64,000 nt of DNA, taken from NCBI RefSeq assembly GCF_030272615.1, contig NC_081414.1:336119927-336183926 (forward strand), in the 5' to 3' direction. The stretch comes from Cryptomeria japonica. Its lineage: Eukaryota > Streptophyta > Pinopsida > Cupressales > Cupressaceae. Both the position numbers and the translations under genes were made by a program. Positions 33,105 through 45,020 of the stretch are shown here, piece by piece (within the stretch, counting starts at the first letter, position 1; each line of letters starts with the position of its first letter). The notes beneath the pieces were generated by a model, which saw only the letters and a program-made list of their open reading frames with translations, was not told the origin of the DNA and ran no database searches.

Positions 33105-34617
33105 TGTTGGCATGTTGGCATAACTAATGGAGATGATGGTGTACCGATAAAGGATTGTTGGTGATGATATATTGATGGACTGTTGGTAATGATATAATTA
33201 TGATATGATGGTTGATGATCAATTATTTGTGTTGTCTTGATGGTAACTGTGTTTGTTTATGTCATCCAAGTTATCTAAGTCTATTAGTTAAGTCTAACTG
33301 GTAATGGATTGAAATGAATTGAGTTGGAAAGAAAAAATACCAAGTGACAGTGAACCGGTAAGCAGAAATAGAGAAGGAGATGATTGTGGCAGTGATCCAT
33401 GTTGAGTTAGGTGTTGTGGTTTGAAATATGTGCTTATGACAATGTAATGAGTCTATGGTTGCAACCGCATTATGTTTGGAGAATTAGAAGTCATGTTTGT
33501 AATTGATTGTTGTCATTCAGTGTAGGGTTTGAGAACTGGTAACAAGATCTTTTAACTGGTGATGTTTTATGGTTTGGCGGTGATTATTTTCATGTTCATA
33601 AGTTGATGATGACATGTCAGAATCTGTGTGAAGAGATAAGATGTTGTTTGAGCGTGATCAAGGAGCGAATTTCTTGGGAAATAGCGAAGTGCTTAGTAGA
33701 ATGTTCTAAGGGTTTGACAACTTATCAAATCGATGTGCAGTGATGAGTTATGATCATTCAACAATTGTAATTGTCTTAAAATTTGTTGTAATGATCTGTA
33801 ATATGTTTTGGTGGATTGTTTTGCCACGCTTGATGTAATTTCAAATTTTCTAGGGTTACGTAACCAACCTAATTGTAAAGGTTATTTAGGTCAAGTTTAA
33901 GAAGGTTTATTGTGTCGATGATCAGAGAAGTGTGTGTATGTGTGTCAAACCAGATTGTGATGTCTGCATGAGTGAAGCAGATAGGACCTGAAATGGATCT
34001 ATATTAGCAAGCAAAGAGTGCATTGATCAGATTATTTATCTGTTGTTTCCTAACAATTGCAACAATATTAAAATCCCTTAACTGGGTAGCTCCTAACAGG
34101 CCTGATCTTGTAAATCCCTTCACTAGGTGGCTCATTAATTTGGGTTTAAATCCTTTAGCAAGGTTACTCCTAACAGGGTAAAGCTCCTAATAGGGCTAAG
34201 TTGTAAATCCCTTGACCGAGTGACTCCTAACAGGGTCTTCTCTTAACCGAGCATTGTTGTAAAGCTCCTAACTGGGCTAGGCTCTTAACAGAGTGCATTC
34301 TGAAAGAGTGCAAATATTGTGGGTACTTATTCCCACCATGTTTTTTCCCATTTGGGTTTCCACGTGAAAAATCCTTGTGTTCATGTTGTGGTTGGATTTT
34401 TGAGTTGTTCATTTGATGTTTTTACTATATTTTCTTAATGATGAGCACTTAAGTTAATAGGGGTAATGTTTTGGTAAAACTGATTTGGAGATTGTTTGAT
34501 CAGTTACCGATACTAGTTATGAATTGTTTTATGAAGCATTTTGCAGATTAGTGAAAAATTGCAATTTATTCTTATTACTGATTCACCCCCCTTCTCAGTA
34601 ATAACTGGATCCTCACA
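33105..34617 (+). repeat. 3' LTR of the truncated Copia element, about 1.5 kb
   Basis: Starts TGTTGGCATGTTGGC right after the polypurine tract and ends TCCTCACA, preceded by the GATTCACCCCCCTTCTCAGT word typical of this LTR class. At 34070-34280 a unit of 25-35 bp with CCCTTRACNRRGTGRCTCCTAACAGG recurs five or six times. The end point is judged from the terminal CA and conserved word only. No target duplication can be tested because the 5' end is lost. Confidence 0.65.
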
Positions 34618-34648
34618 ATAATACATCCATGGCATGCTCCATCTGGCC

Positions 34649-35182
34649 CTACTTCTTTAGCTTATTCTTGTTCTCTTTAATCCTCCCTTGACTAGAAACC
34701 ATGCCCAGCACAACACTCTTCATAACTCCATCTGTAATGCAGCAAAGGGATCTTAAGGCATCACACAGGTTTTGAATCTTCAAATTATGTTCCTCATTCT
34801 TCATCTCAAGGGTAGCAACTCTCTCCTTCAACTCCTATAAATTCTCTTCTAGATTCTTGTTGTCATTTGTCTTAGTAGGGGAGTCCTGGGAACAGGAGAC
34901 CATATCCTCATCACCTGACAAATTAGGGACCTTAGGGCTTTGTTCTGAAGTATCTAAGTCCACCTCAGTCTCCCTGATCTCATCCCCATCTTCCTCTCCT
35001 TCCATTTCCTCTTTGAAATTCTCTTCTAGGTTTTCCTCCTCCTCCTGGAAATCCTCATCCTCAGTATTGTCAACAAAGTTATCATCCTCCTCCAGATCAT
35101 AAATTTCCTTCATATTTTTAACATTGGCCTGGTTATCAGCTTTTTTAATTTCCTCTTTTCTTTCCTTAGCCCACAGCTGCAA
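34649..35182 (-). pseudogene. Acidic, coiled-coil ORF remnant of unknown family
   Basis: Two minus-strand frames (34835-35182 and 34649-34831) are one reading frame split by a single TAG at 34835-34837. The first part starts MQLWAKERKEEIKK and is dominated by Glu/Asp runs (EEEENLEENFKEEMEGEED). The second (ELKERVATLEMKNEEHNLKI) has leucines spaced as in a coiled coil. Further upstream on the same strand, out to about 35500, there are broken frames with Ser/Asn-rich sequence. I do not recognise the family. The position between an LTR and a transposase gene suggests a transposon-encoded protein, possibly a LINE or gag-like ORF1, but nothing proves it. Confidence 0.35.
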
Positions 35183-35645
35183 TCAATTTTGTCCCACTCT
35201 GAATGGTTTTCCTCCTCATCATCCTGATAGTGCAGGTCTAGGTCAATGGTGATACTTTTACTTTTTTTTATCTTTAACCAAGGAATTCTTGGGAGTTTCT
35301 AGCTTTATCTTATCAGGGTTCACATTTAGCAGGGCAAGTTCCAGGGATTATTTATCCAAGATAGCAAGGGTATGTTTTCCTCTATTATTAGCCAAGGAGG
35401 TGGAGTCAAGTGAACATTGAGACATAGGGTTATCAAGAACAAGCTTGGAGGACTTACCACAATTTTTCTGTGAGTTTTCCTCATTCCCAAGCGTAGGGGA
35501 CAAACTAAAAGTTTAAGTAAAAGTTCAACTTCTATATAACTAGTTCTAAGAAGACTTTCGTGCTTGCAATATCCTTTTGTGTAGTTTGTGAAGGTTACGC
35601 ACCGAAGTTTCGATAGCCTGACTTTTTTGTGTGTGAAGAAAGACC

Positions 35646-36516
35646 ATGCCAAAAAATATCAACGAAGAACAAAATAAGGAGACAATTGCTAGATTGTGGT
35701 CTAACTTGAAAAGAAAAGGTGATGGAAAATATTATTGTCCCTACAAAATTTGTAAGGACTTAAAGACTAGAAGACTTCTAATCAAAACAACTAAGAAACA
35801 TTGTAGGCACCATGGTCACATTGAAGGGGGACATGATTATCATTCATTGGTAAGTTGTTCATTATATCATTTTAACAATTTATATACATAAGAAATCACT
35901 TCATGATGAGATCATGATCATGGTTTATTTATGCTAATCATTTTTATATAGGTCGAGCTCCCTAGCCAACATGATATGGACCAACACAACCCGGAGAATA
36001 TGTTTTTCAAAGTGGAGGAACATGGAGGTGTGAATATCGAAGCTGAAGATAATTTTCCCATGGAAGATGATGATCATGCGCCATAAAACACAATTTAAGA
36101 TGATGGTACAAATACATTGATCCATGACATATTTAGTACTGGCGCAGCCGATCATGATGATCAAGATGACTTTGATGTTGTTCATGATTTACTTGTACTT
36201 GAGAAGGCATACGAGCCCCTTTATGAAGGCTCCCAAACAACTCTTCTCTCTGTTGTATTGTTGTTGGTGAATTTCAAGGTTATGAATGGTTTATCCAACA
36301 TAACAATCTCACGTATGTTAAGGTGTGTCGTATATGTCATTATAGTTAATAAAGGGTGAATCATGTATCATTAATATTCTTTATATTAACAAATTAATAT
36401 TTTGTAGATTGATAGGTGAGTTTTTGTTGTCACCATCAAATATTCTACCTCGCTCATACCGAGAATTATCTTCCATTCTGAAAGATATTGGAATGGAGTA
36501 TCAAGCAATAGATGGG
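35646..36516 (+). pseudogene. CACTA (En/Spm) TNP2-type transposase, N-terminal exons
   Basis: TNP2 (Transposase_21 family) is the CACTA transposase. The first exon, 35646-35849, encodes MPKNINEEQNKETIARLW through HCRHHGHIEGGHDYHSL. It is followed by a GT...AG intron (35850-35951) and a second exon beginning VELPSQHDMDQ with an Asp-rich stretch. TAA codons near 36084 and 36097 break the frame. It resumes as LVLEKAYEPLYEGSQTTLL and VMNGLSNITISRMLR, then LLSPSNILPRSYRELSSIL and GMEYQAIDG. These segments match, in order, the family's PLYEGC and LPKSYYEAKK regions. A GTAAGT donor near 36516 opens the long intron holding the satellite at 36575-40850. About 5 kb separates it from the catalytic part. 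Confidence 0.8.
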
Positions 36517-37424
36517 TAAGTGCACAAAGTTGTGTCCAATTAGTGTGGAAGTTTTACACTGAGAAAAAAATGGCAAATCTCACGGAGCGCATGAGAAACG
36601 AAATGGGATCCCATTTCACGTCGGGATCCCAAGCCAAAATTTGAAACGGGATCCCGTTTAGCTTCGAGATCCTGAGCCTAGATCTAAGAAATGGGATCCC
36701 ATTTCAAAAACAAAATGAGATAAAACGGGATCCCGTTTCCTTTTTTTTAATTTTTTTTTTTAATTTCTTTTATAAAAAATACAAGCTATATATACATGAA
36801 ATATAAAATTTATATATAAGTCACATTTCTCTTTGTCTTTTTTTTCCTTTCTATCTCACTTTGTCCCCTCTCTCCCAAAATCTAAAACTATGTCTCTACC
36901 TCTCTCTCACGTCCTTAACTCTTTACTCTTTATCTTCACTATCTCTATACACCTCCCCTTACCCCCTACCTACCTATATTTCTCTAAATATACATCTCTA
37001 CCTCTCTCTTAACATGCCATCTCTCTCTCCCAACCAGCTTATCTTTCTCTACATATGTCATAATAGGTCCTACTAAAGGGTCTTATGTCATAATCGGTCC
37101 TAGTAAGAGGTATAATGTCTTAATAGATCCTCTTAAGGGGTCTTATGACATAATAGGACCTATTGTGTCATAATAGGTCGTATTATGTCATAATAGGACC
37201 TATTATGTCACAATGGGACCTATTATGACATAATAGGTCGCATTATGACATTATAGGTCCTATTATGACATAATACCCCTTTACAAGTCCTAGTAAGGGG
37301 TATAAAGTCATAATAGGTCTTCTTAAGGGGTTTTATGACATAATATGACCTATGATGTCATAATAGGACCTAATGATGACATAATAGGACCTATACATCA
37401 TCATGGATCTTATTATGTCATTAT

Positions 37425-37741
37425 TGTTAGAGTAAAGTAATTAATTAACTTTACTCTCCTCTTAAGATTTCACTTTATGCATATTAGTCATTTAATAATT
37501 AATATTTAATTATTAAATGCTCTCACCTTAGGGTTAGGTTTTCCTTTCGGTGTTGATCTCCTTTATAAGGATTGATCTCTTGTATTATTGTCAATATTCT
37601 TGATTCATTTTTCTCTGATAATAAATCTTTTCACCTTGTCAGAGCCAAAACCCTTGTTTCGTTCTCTCTCTTTCTCTGTGACAGGTTTCTTGCATGCAGG
37701 TTTCTTTGGGTTCTGTGGATTTGTATTTCTCAAATCCTACA
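37425..37741. mobile_element. Solo LTR, 317 bp, inserted in the 20-bp array
   Basis: Starts TGTTAGAGTAAAG, ends AATCCTACA and is flanked by the 5-bp duplication ATTAT (37420-37424 and 37742-37746). The uninterrupted target sequence GTCATTATTAGTCCTATTAT is present in the sibling module near 38848-38870, so the empty site is visible in the same array. A TATA-like TTTATAAGG lies near 37561. Strand is given as undetermined because no coding part remains; TG...CA reads on plus. Confidence 0.8.
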
Positions 37742-38169
37742 ATTATTAGTCCTATTATGACATAATACCCTTTAACAGGTCCTACTAAGGGGTACAATGT
37801 CATAATAGGTCCTCTTAAGGGGTCTTATGACATTATAGGACCTATTATGTCATAATAGGTCCTATTATGTGATAATCGATCTTATTATGTCATAATAGAT
37901 CCTACTAAGGGGTCTTATGTCATAATAGGTACTCTTAAGGGGTCTTATGACATAATAGGACACTATTATGATATAATAGGTCGTATTATGTCACAATAGG
38001 ACCTATTATGTCACAATAGGTCCTATTATGCCACAATGTGATCTAGTATGACATAATAGGTCGTATTATGACATTATAGGTCCTATTATGTCACAATGTG
38101 ACCTATTATGACATTATAGGTCCTATTATGTCACAATAGGTCCTATTATGACATAATACCTCTTAACTC

Positions 38170-38507
38170 TCTCTAAAAGTACCATCTCTCTCTCTCTCAA
38201 CCAACTTATCTTTCTCTACATGTGTCCTAATAGGTCCTACTCAGGGGTATTATGTCATAATAGGTCCTAGTAAGAGGTATAATGTCATAATAGGCCCTCT
38301 TAAGGGGTCTTATGACATAATAGGTCGTATTGTGACATAATAGGTCCTATTATGACATAATACGACCTATTATGTCACAATACGACCTATTATGTCATAA
38401 GACCCCTTAAGAGGGCCTATTATGACATTATACCTCTTACTAGGACCTATTATGACATAAGACCCCTTAGTAGGACGTATTAGGACATATGTAGAGAAAG
38501 ATAAGTT

Positions 38508-38544
<37 letters not shown>

Positions 38545-38545
38545 A
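38170..38545. repeat. Large imperfect palindrome in the satellite
   Basis: CTCTCTCAACCAACTTATC through AGTAAGAGGTATAATGTC and CTTAAGGGGTCTTATGACA (about 38190-38325) is repeated as its reverse complement at about 38395-38540, ending GATAAGTTGGTTGAGAGAG. The centre is near 38365. Each arm is about 150 bp and could form a stable cruciform or hairpin RNA. Confidence 0.8.
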
Positions 38546-40850
38546 AGGGGTATTATGTCATAACATGACCTATTGTGACATAATAGGACCTATAATGTCA
38601 TAATAGGTCACATTGTGACATAATAGGACCTATAATGTCATAATAGGTCACATTGTGACATTATAGGTCCTATTATGTCACAATAGGTCATATTATGACA
38701 TAATACCCTTAACAAGTCTTAGTAAGGGGTATAAAGTCATAATAGGTCCTCTTAAGGGGTTTTATGACATAATATGACCTATGATGTCATAATAGGACAT
38801 ATGATGACATAATAGGACCTATTACATCATCATAGATCCTATTATGTCATTATTAGTCCTATTATGACATAATACCCTTTAACAGGTCCTAGTAAGGAGT
38901 ATAAGTCATAATAGGTCCTCTTAAGGGGCCTTATGACATAATAGGACCTATTATGACATGAAAAGTCCTCTTAAGGGGTCTTATGACATTATAGAACCTA
39001 TTATGACATAATAGGTCCTATTATGTGATAATCAACCCTATTATGTCATAATAGGTCCTACTAAGGTCCGTCTTATTTTATAATAGGTCCTAGTAAGAGG
39101 TATAATGTCATAATAGGTCCTCTTAAGGGGTCTTATGACATAATAGGACCTATTATGACATAATAGGACCTATTATGACATAATAGGACCTATTATGACA
39201 TAATAGGACCTATTATGACATAATAGGACCTATTATGACATAATAGGACCTATTATGACATAATAGGTCCTATTATGCGATAATTGATCATATTATGTCA
39301 TAATAGGTCCTATTATGTGATAATTGATCATATTATGTCATAATAGGTCCTACTAAGGGGTCTTATGTCTTAATAGGTCCTAGTAAGAGGTATAATGCCA
39401 TAATAGGTCCTCTTAAGGGGTCTTATTACATAATAGGTCGTATTATGTCACAATAGGACCTATTATGACATAACAGGACCTATTATGTAATAGGTCATAT
39501 TATGACATTATAGATCCTATTATGTCACAATAGGTCCTGTTATGACATAATACCCCTCAACTCTCTCTAAACATACCATCTCTTTCTTCCAACCAACTTA
39601 TCTTTCTCTACATATGTCATAATAGGTCCTACTAAGGGGTCTTATGTCATAATAGGTCCTCTTAAGGGGTCTTATGACATAATAGATCGTATTATGACAT
39701 AATAGGTTGTATTATGACATACTAGGTCGTATTATGACATAATAAGTCGTATTATGTCATAATAGGACCTATTATGTCACAATGGGACCTATTATGACAT
39801 TATAGGTTGTATTATGACATTATAGGTATTATTTTGTCGCAATATTTCCTATTATGACATAATACCCCTTAACAAGTCCTACTAAGGGGTATAAATTCAT
39901 AATAGGCCCTCTTAAGGGATTTTATGACATAATATGACCTATGATATCATAATAGGACCTATAATGACATAATATGACCTATTATGTCATCATAGGTCCT
40001 ATTATGTCATAATCAATCCTATTATGACATAATACCCTTCAATAGGTCATACTAAGGGGTATAATGTCATAATACGTCCTCTTAAGGGGTCTTATGACAT
40101 AATAGGACCTATTATGACATGGCATGTCCTCTTAAGGGGTCTTATGACATTATAGAACCTATTATGACATAATAAGTCCTACTAAGGGGTCTTAAGTCAT
40201 AATAGTTCCTATTAAGAGGTATAATGTCATAATAGGTCCTTTTGAGGGGTCTTATGACATAATAGGACCTATTATGACTTAATAGGTCGTATTATGTCAT
40301 AATAGGACCTATTATGACTTAATAGGTCGTATTATGTCATAATAGGACCTATTATGTCACAATAGGACCTATTATCACATTAGGACCTATTATGTCATAA
40401 TGAAACTTATTATGACATAATAGGTTGTATTATGACATTATAAGTCCTATTACATCACAATTTATAAGATCTTCTAAAATCTAGAATCTGTATTATAACT
40501 CCTAGAAATCTGAAACCACTCTCAAATATCCTGCCAATATATACATGAAATATAACTTAAAGCATAAGAAAGGAAAAAGACAAAGGGAAATGTGACTTAA
40601 ACTTAAATTTTATATTTCATGTATATATAATTTGTTTTTTAAAAATTAAAAATTAATTTTTTTTTTAAAATTAAAAATTAATCTTTTTAAAAAAAAAATG
40701 TATATATAGTTTATTTTTTTAAAAAATTAAAAAAAAGAGAAACGGGATCCCATTTTGTTTTTGAAACGAGATCCCGTTTGCTAAATGTTTTTTTAATTAT
40801 TTAAAAAAATGAAATGGGATCCTGTTTTGAAAATTTTCAAACTTTGGTTC

Positions 40851-41879
40851 GACTATAGCTTCGGTTTTGGCTTGGGAAATGGCTTGGAGAGCCGACCCTT
40901 TGGCTTGGACCTAGTTTGACCTGCAACTTGAAGGCCAAATCAATCTTCATATAAAATAATGACTTCAAAAATATATCTGAACACCAAATTTTCAGATTTT
41001 TTTTAAACAATGAAAACCCATTATAGTAGAGACTATCTAGATTCGAAATATGTAATTTTTTAAAAAAATTGATCAATATTTTTATTTTTAAAATAATTAC
41101 TAATGAAAGAAGTATATAAACTCAAAATAATATAGTTTTTTAGTTTTTTAATAACTTTTTTGTCTCTAAGTTTTTTGGAAAAAAAAATTATATGGCATCA
41201 AACTAGAGACAATTCTATACAGTTTTTTAAAAAAACCAAAAAATGTTAAGTTTAGGTCAAATTATGCTTGCCGTACACAAGAATTTTTCAAAACAATGAT
41301 TATGCCCAATAAAAAAGTAACAAAAAAAAATATGCTGAAAAAAATTACAAAAAAATACTCTCATCAAAAGGTGAGTGAGTTATAGATCTTTTCCCAAAAG
41401 GATTTATAAAAATAATTTCATTTAGGTCAAATTATGCTTGTCGTACACGGGCATGGTATGGTTCTGAAAAGTGACTTTTAAACTATAGGTTTTAGTAATG
41501 CCTATTCAAACTTCATTTTTAAGATCTGGGTATTAAAATAAATTACATATTTGGAAAGTAGACTTTAAGCACTACATTTTCTATTAGTGAATTTTTTCAA
41601 GATTCATTCTTTAAGTGCCTCAAATATTTAGGTCAAACGGGACGAAATCAAAAAAAAAAAGAGAAAAAATTCCACTTTTTGGCCAAAAAGTGGACACAAC
41701 TTCTTGCACTTACTCAGATGCTTGTCCCAATGATCATATTATATATCATAAATAACATGAATTTGCAACAAAATGCCTTGAATGTCATATCAGTAGATAT
41801 TGAACATATCAAATAACAAAAAAGGTGCCTCGCAAGGTTCTTCATTATATTCTCATTATTCCACGTATGCAACAATTAT
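40851..41879. other. Intron-like AT-rich spacer with a perfect palindrome
   Basis: No gene. TTAGGTCAAATTATGCTTG followed by TCGTACAC or CCGTACAC occurs twice (about 41250 and 41404). A perfect 22-bp palindrome built on CCACTTTTTGG and its complement lies at 41672-41693. Confidence 0.6.
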
Positions 41880-43193
41880 TTAGGTGCACTAGCTTGGCAC
41901 AATTTATGAATTACCATGCACACAATAGAAGTCGAGATGACATTATTCGAATGTCTATGGATGGTTCAACATTTATGGACAGAGGAAAAGTGGCCACACT
42001 TTAAAGAAGAACCTCGTAATCTCAAGCTTTCATTGGCAGTGGACGATGTCAATCCATTTGAAGAGATGAGATCTATTTACTCGGTGTGGCCAGTTTTTCT
42101 TATCAACAATAGCATTCCTCCATGGATGTCAATAAAGAGGGAGCACATAATATTGGTGATGATTGTTCCAGGTATTTTATCATTTAACAATCATCTACAT
42201 TTAATTATAAATATTGCAGTAAAATGGTCATAATAATTATGTAATGTTTTTGTTCATTCAACTAGGTAAGTACCAAGTTAAAGATATGAATGTGTATATT
42301 GAGCCTCTTATCGACGAGTTGCTGGAGTTATGGAATGGTGTCACTATGTATGACATCTCTAGACCAATAGGACAAAGACAATTTCAATTCCATGCAATGC
42401 TTGTATGGACAATACATGATGCCTAGGGCTAGCAAATTTTTGTGGTATGTTACAATATTCAAGTTGCACGTTATAATTATAATTATAAAAATTAGCATAT
42501 TTAATCCAATTATACATTATCTTGTAGGTCTTCAAACAAAGGGAAAATTTGCATGTCCAATTTGTGGTCCAAAGATGAAATCTTGTCATTCAAAAAGTTT
42601 AGGAAAGCAGGTGTTTGATGAGTATAGGCACTTCCTCCACAGAAATCATAAGTATCGAAATACCGAAAAACATCTTTTCAATGGAAAAGAAGAGACTACA
42701 TCAAAGCCACGAAGAATGACACCTTGCCTATGGAAGTTGGAATATAATAGAATTAATCGTCAAGGTAATGTCATTCCATCTAATAGTTTATGTTTGAAAT
42801 TTGTATTTTTCTATTGTGTTTTGTTTACTGATGATGTAATTTATGATCGTGAAGGTCGTCAAGGCATTAATGACCACCTTCCAAAAGGACTAAATAATTA
42901 TCTTAGACAATTTAGTAGGTTGCCCTACTACGAGCAGCTACAAATTATGCATTTGTTTGATACTATGCATATTGGAAAGAATATAACAGAGACATTATGG
43001 AAAATATTGGAGGGAAGACGTGACAAAGAAAAAATTGTCAAAATTTGTACTGACATTCAGGAATCCAATCATGCAATGAAAAATGTCATTCAATCAAATA
43101 GCAATGGAGACCAAATTAATATAAGTGCCCTTCCTTGGTTATTAACGGACCAACAAAGCAATGCTATAAAAGAAGTCATACAAAAAATTTGAT
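41880..43193 (+). pseudogene. CACTA TNP2-type transposase, catalytic region (intron-containing, frameshifted)
   Basis: The core of the Transposase_21 family is present in order. AQFMNYHAHNRSRDD and SMDGSTFMD lie in one frame; after a shift come EEKWPHFKEEPRNLKL, DDVNPFEEM, SVWPVFLINNSIPPW and MIVPG. A GT-AG intron of about 93 bp interrupts the glycine codon of VPG/KYQ (near 42172-42265). Then VYIEPLIDELLELWNGV and FQFHAMLVWTIHDA, followed by an apparent one-base deletion near 42422. A second GT-AG intron ends near 42528, before LQTKGKFACPICGPK. After a third gap comes GRQGINDHLPKGLN and the family hallmark MHLFDTMHIGKNITETLWK. The frame stops at 43191 after AIKEVIQKI. The intact splice sites show an intron-bearing gene that has since lost its frame. 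Confidence 0.9.
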
Positions 43194-43986
43194 TTCCCAC
43201 AGGATTTGCAGCGAACATAAACAATCTCATATCAAAGAAACGTGAATTTGGGCCAGGGATGAAAATACATGATTGACATACCTTCATTAAGGTAATTCAT
43301 GTTCTTGTGTATTTACTAAATTTTTGTATACTACGCATGTACTTTTCATTGTATTATGTTAGAAAACAATAAAAAGATCATTTGATAATTGTTGCAGTAC
43401 GTTCTACCTCTATCTCTCCCAGACAACTTTGACAATAATGTCAAGAAAGTCATATATGATCTTGGAAAATACATGAGGTAAGTAGCGATCTTTCGTCAAT
43501 TTGTTGTATAGATAATATATTTGCAATTTGTTTTACTTGTTATGTAATATATTGTATAATATTTTGTAAAGTCTCATTTATATATTTTTGCATCTTGAAT
43601 CTCTTCTAGGTGGTTGTCATCTAAAGAAATCCATAAAGAAGATAAAATATTAGAAGAGAAAAATTCCTCATTTAATGTGTGAAATGCAAAAGTGTCTACC
43701 TTCAACTTTTTTCAATGCATAAGAACACTACCTCATACACCAAGTTGAGAAGACTGAATTTTGTGGATGTGTACATACTAGGTCAATGTGGATGGTTGAG
43801 AGGCACTTGAAATTTTTGAAGGCTTTGGTTCGACAAAGAGCACATCCTGAGGCTTCTATGGTGGAGGGATATATGGTATACCAGACTATGGTGTACATTG
43901 TTGAATATCTTCCTAAGTTTGCAATAGACATCCACGTAGAACGCATTTGGGATCCCAACCCCATTAACAAATTCAAAGGGGAGTAA
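43194..43986 (+). pseudogene. CACTA transposase, DUF4218-like region
   Basis: The expected continuation of plant CACTA transposase proteins. After EFGPGMKIHD a TGA stands where the family has Cys. Next come LPLSLPDNFDNNVKKVIYDL and GKYMRWLSSKEI in separate exons (about 43400-43480 and 43611-43680). The segment SMWMVERHLKFLKALV with QRAHPEASMVEGYMV and VYIVEYLPKFAID (43786-43986) matches the DUF4218 region seen next to TNP2 in autonomous elements. Its role is unknown. A shifted frame near 43730 and the stop codon make this part non-functional. Confidence 0.75.
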
Positions 43987-44199
43987 TTGATGGGGAAAGG
44001 TAAATTGAGGAAAGTGAGAGGTAATTATAAGATGTTATTGTAGTTAATTAATTCTTAATATTTTAAATAAATCGGTTCTAAGTCATCTATTAATTATTTG
44101 TACATTTGGTTGGGAGTGGGATGCGCTACATTTGTATATTGCAAACAATATTGATTGGCTAATGGTATGAATTGAATGATGTCAACATTTTGATCGCAC

Positions 44200-44874
44200 A
44201 TTAACATGGGAAGGTGTGGCTTCATTGGTTAAAGAAGCTCATCGTAATGGAGATTCCAATGTTACGCAAAGGGAAATTGATTTAGCATATGGTTTAAGAG
44301 ATAAACAGGTACGTATAATTTTATTAATCACTCATATGTTTATTAACTCATGATGCAATAATTTTAACATGTTAGACATATTGTAGGTCAAACACCACAA
44401 GGCTATGTGCTACAATGATCATAAATTTCACATCTAAAACTTGGATGACACAAAGAAAACTTGTGATTCTGGGATAACTATAGTCTTTGAGGTGACGAAT
44501 ATTTTATCTAGAAATGACATACATCCTCAAGAATCTCAAAATCGATACTATAGAATTTTGGATGATATACTTGAGTGTGACTTTAATTCTTTCAAATTAG
44601 TTTTGTTCATCATCAAATGGTATAGGCTACGACTGAATAAAAATGATCCTAATAGAACTGTTATTGAACATGATAATGGATTTACAATGGTTAATACAAG
44701 GTCGTTTGAGCTAGTTGGGGATGAGCCCTATGTTCTTCCAAGCCAATCTAAGCAAATATTTTACTCAGAGGTTCCACATAAACCGGGTTGGTCATTTGTT
44801 GTTAGACATGATCCAAGAGGAAGGCTAATAAAGTATAATGAGATGGAAGAAGAAGATACCGAAGAAGTAGAAGA

Positions 44875-44908
<34 letters not shown>

Positions 44909-44995
44909 GGTGGTGGTGGTGGTGGTGGTGGTGGTGATGGTGAGGATGAGGATGACGATGACGATGATGACGATGATGATTTCGATGAAGAATAA
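44200..44995 (+). pseudogene. CACTA transposase C-terminus: DUF4216-like domain with acidic/Gly tail
   Basis: GDSNVTQREIDLAYGLRDKQ ends at a GT donor near 44310. The next exon gives VKHHKAMCYNDHKFHI, a stop, then DTKKTCDSGITIVFEVTN. The open frame to 44995 contains RYYRILDDILECDFNSFKLV, GFTMVNTRSFELVGDEPYVL, SKQIFYSEVPHKPGWSFVV. These match the DUF4216 pattern (FYVxDP, GW) that closes plant CACTA transposase proteins. The last 50 residues are an Asp/Glu run interrupted by 14 glycines encoded by a (GGT)14 tract at 44894-44935, a microsatellite expansion. The stop at 44993 is followed by a 114-bp tandem repeat. Confidence 0.8.
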
Positions 44996-45020
44996 GATCA
45001 ATGACATGAATGAAATGTAT

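Larger units (their letters stand above)
36575..40850. repeat. Satellite-bearing block with inverted flanks inside the transposase intron
   Basis: The core (about 37058-40470) is a tandem array of 20-bp units, consensus TATTATGACATAATAGGACC, each close to a palindrome. The most regular stretch is 39130-39260. Variants with CTTAAGGGGTCTTATG and CTAAGGGGT are interspersed. A longer module with AACTTATCTTTCTCTACAT recurs at about 37038, 38196 and 39593, giving a higher-order period near 1.1-1.4 kb. Flanks at about 36690-36850 and 40540-40790 are inverted copies of each other, sharing CATTTCAAAAACAAAAT, AACGGGATCCCGTTT, poly-T and TACATGAAATATAA words. The structure resembles a foldback-type element. 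No coding sequence is present. Confidence 0.8.

Noticed and set aside
31933-34617. Complete Copia element with two LTRs
   Set aside because: No sequence upstream of 31933 matches the 33105-34617 LTR, and gag, protease and integrase are missing; it is a 5'-truncated copy.
36861-37076. 71-codon Ser/Leu-rich frame
   Set aside because: Encoded by a CT-rich tract that is part of the satellite module and recurs elsewhere in the array.
37058-40470. CRISPR-like array of 20-bp repeats
   Set aside because: Units are contiguous with no unique spacers, lie in a plant transposon intron and vary gradually; this is a satellite.
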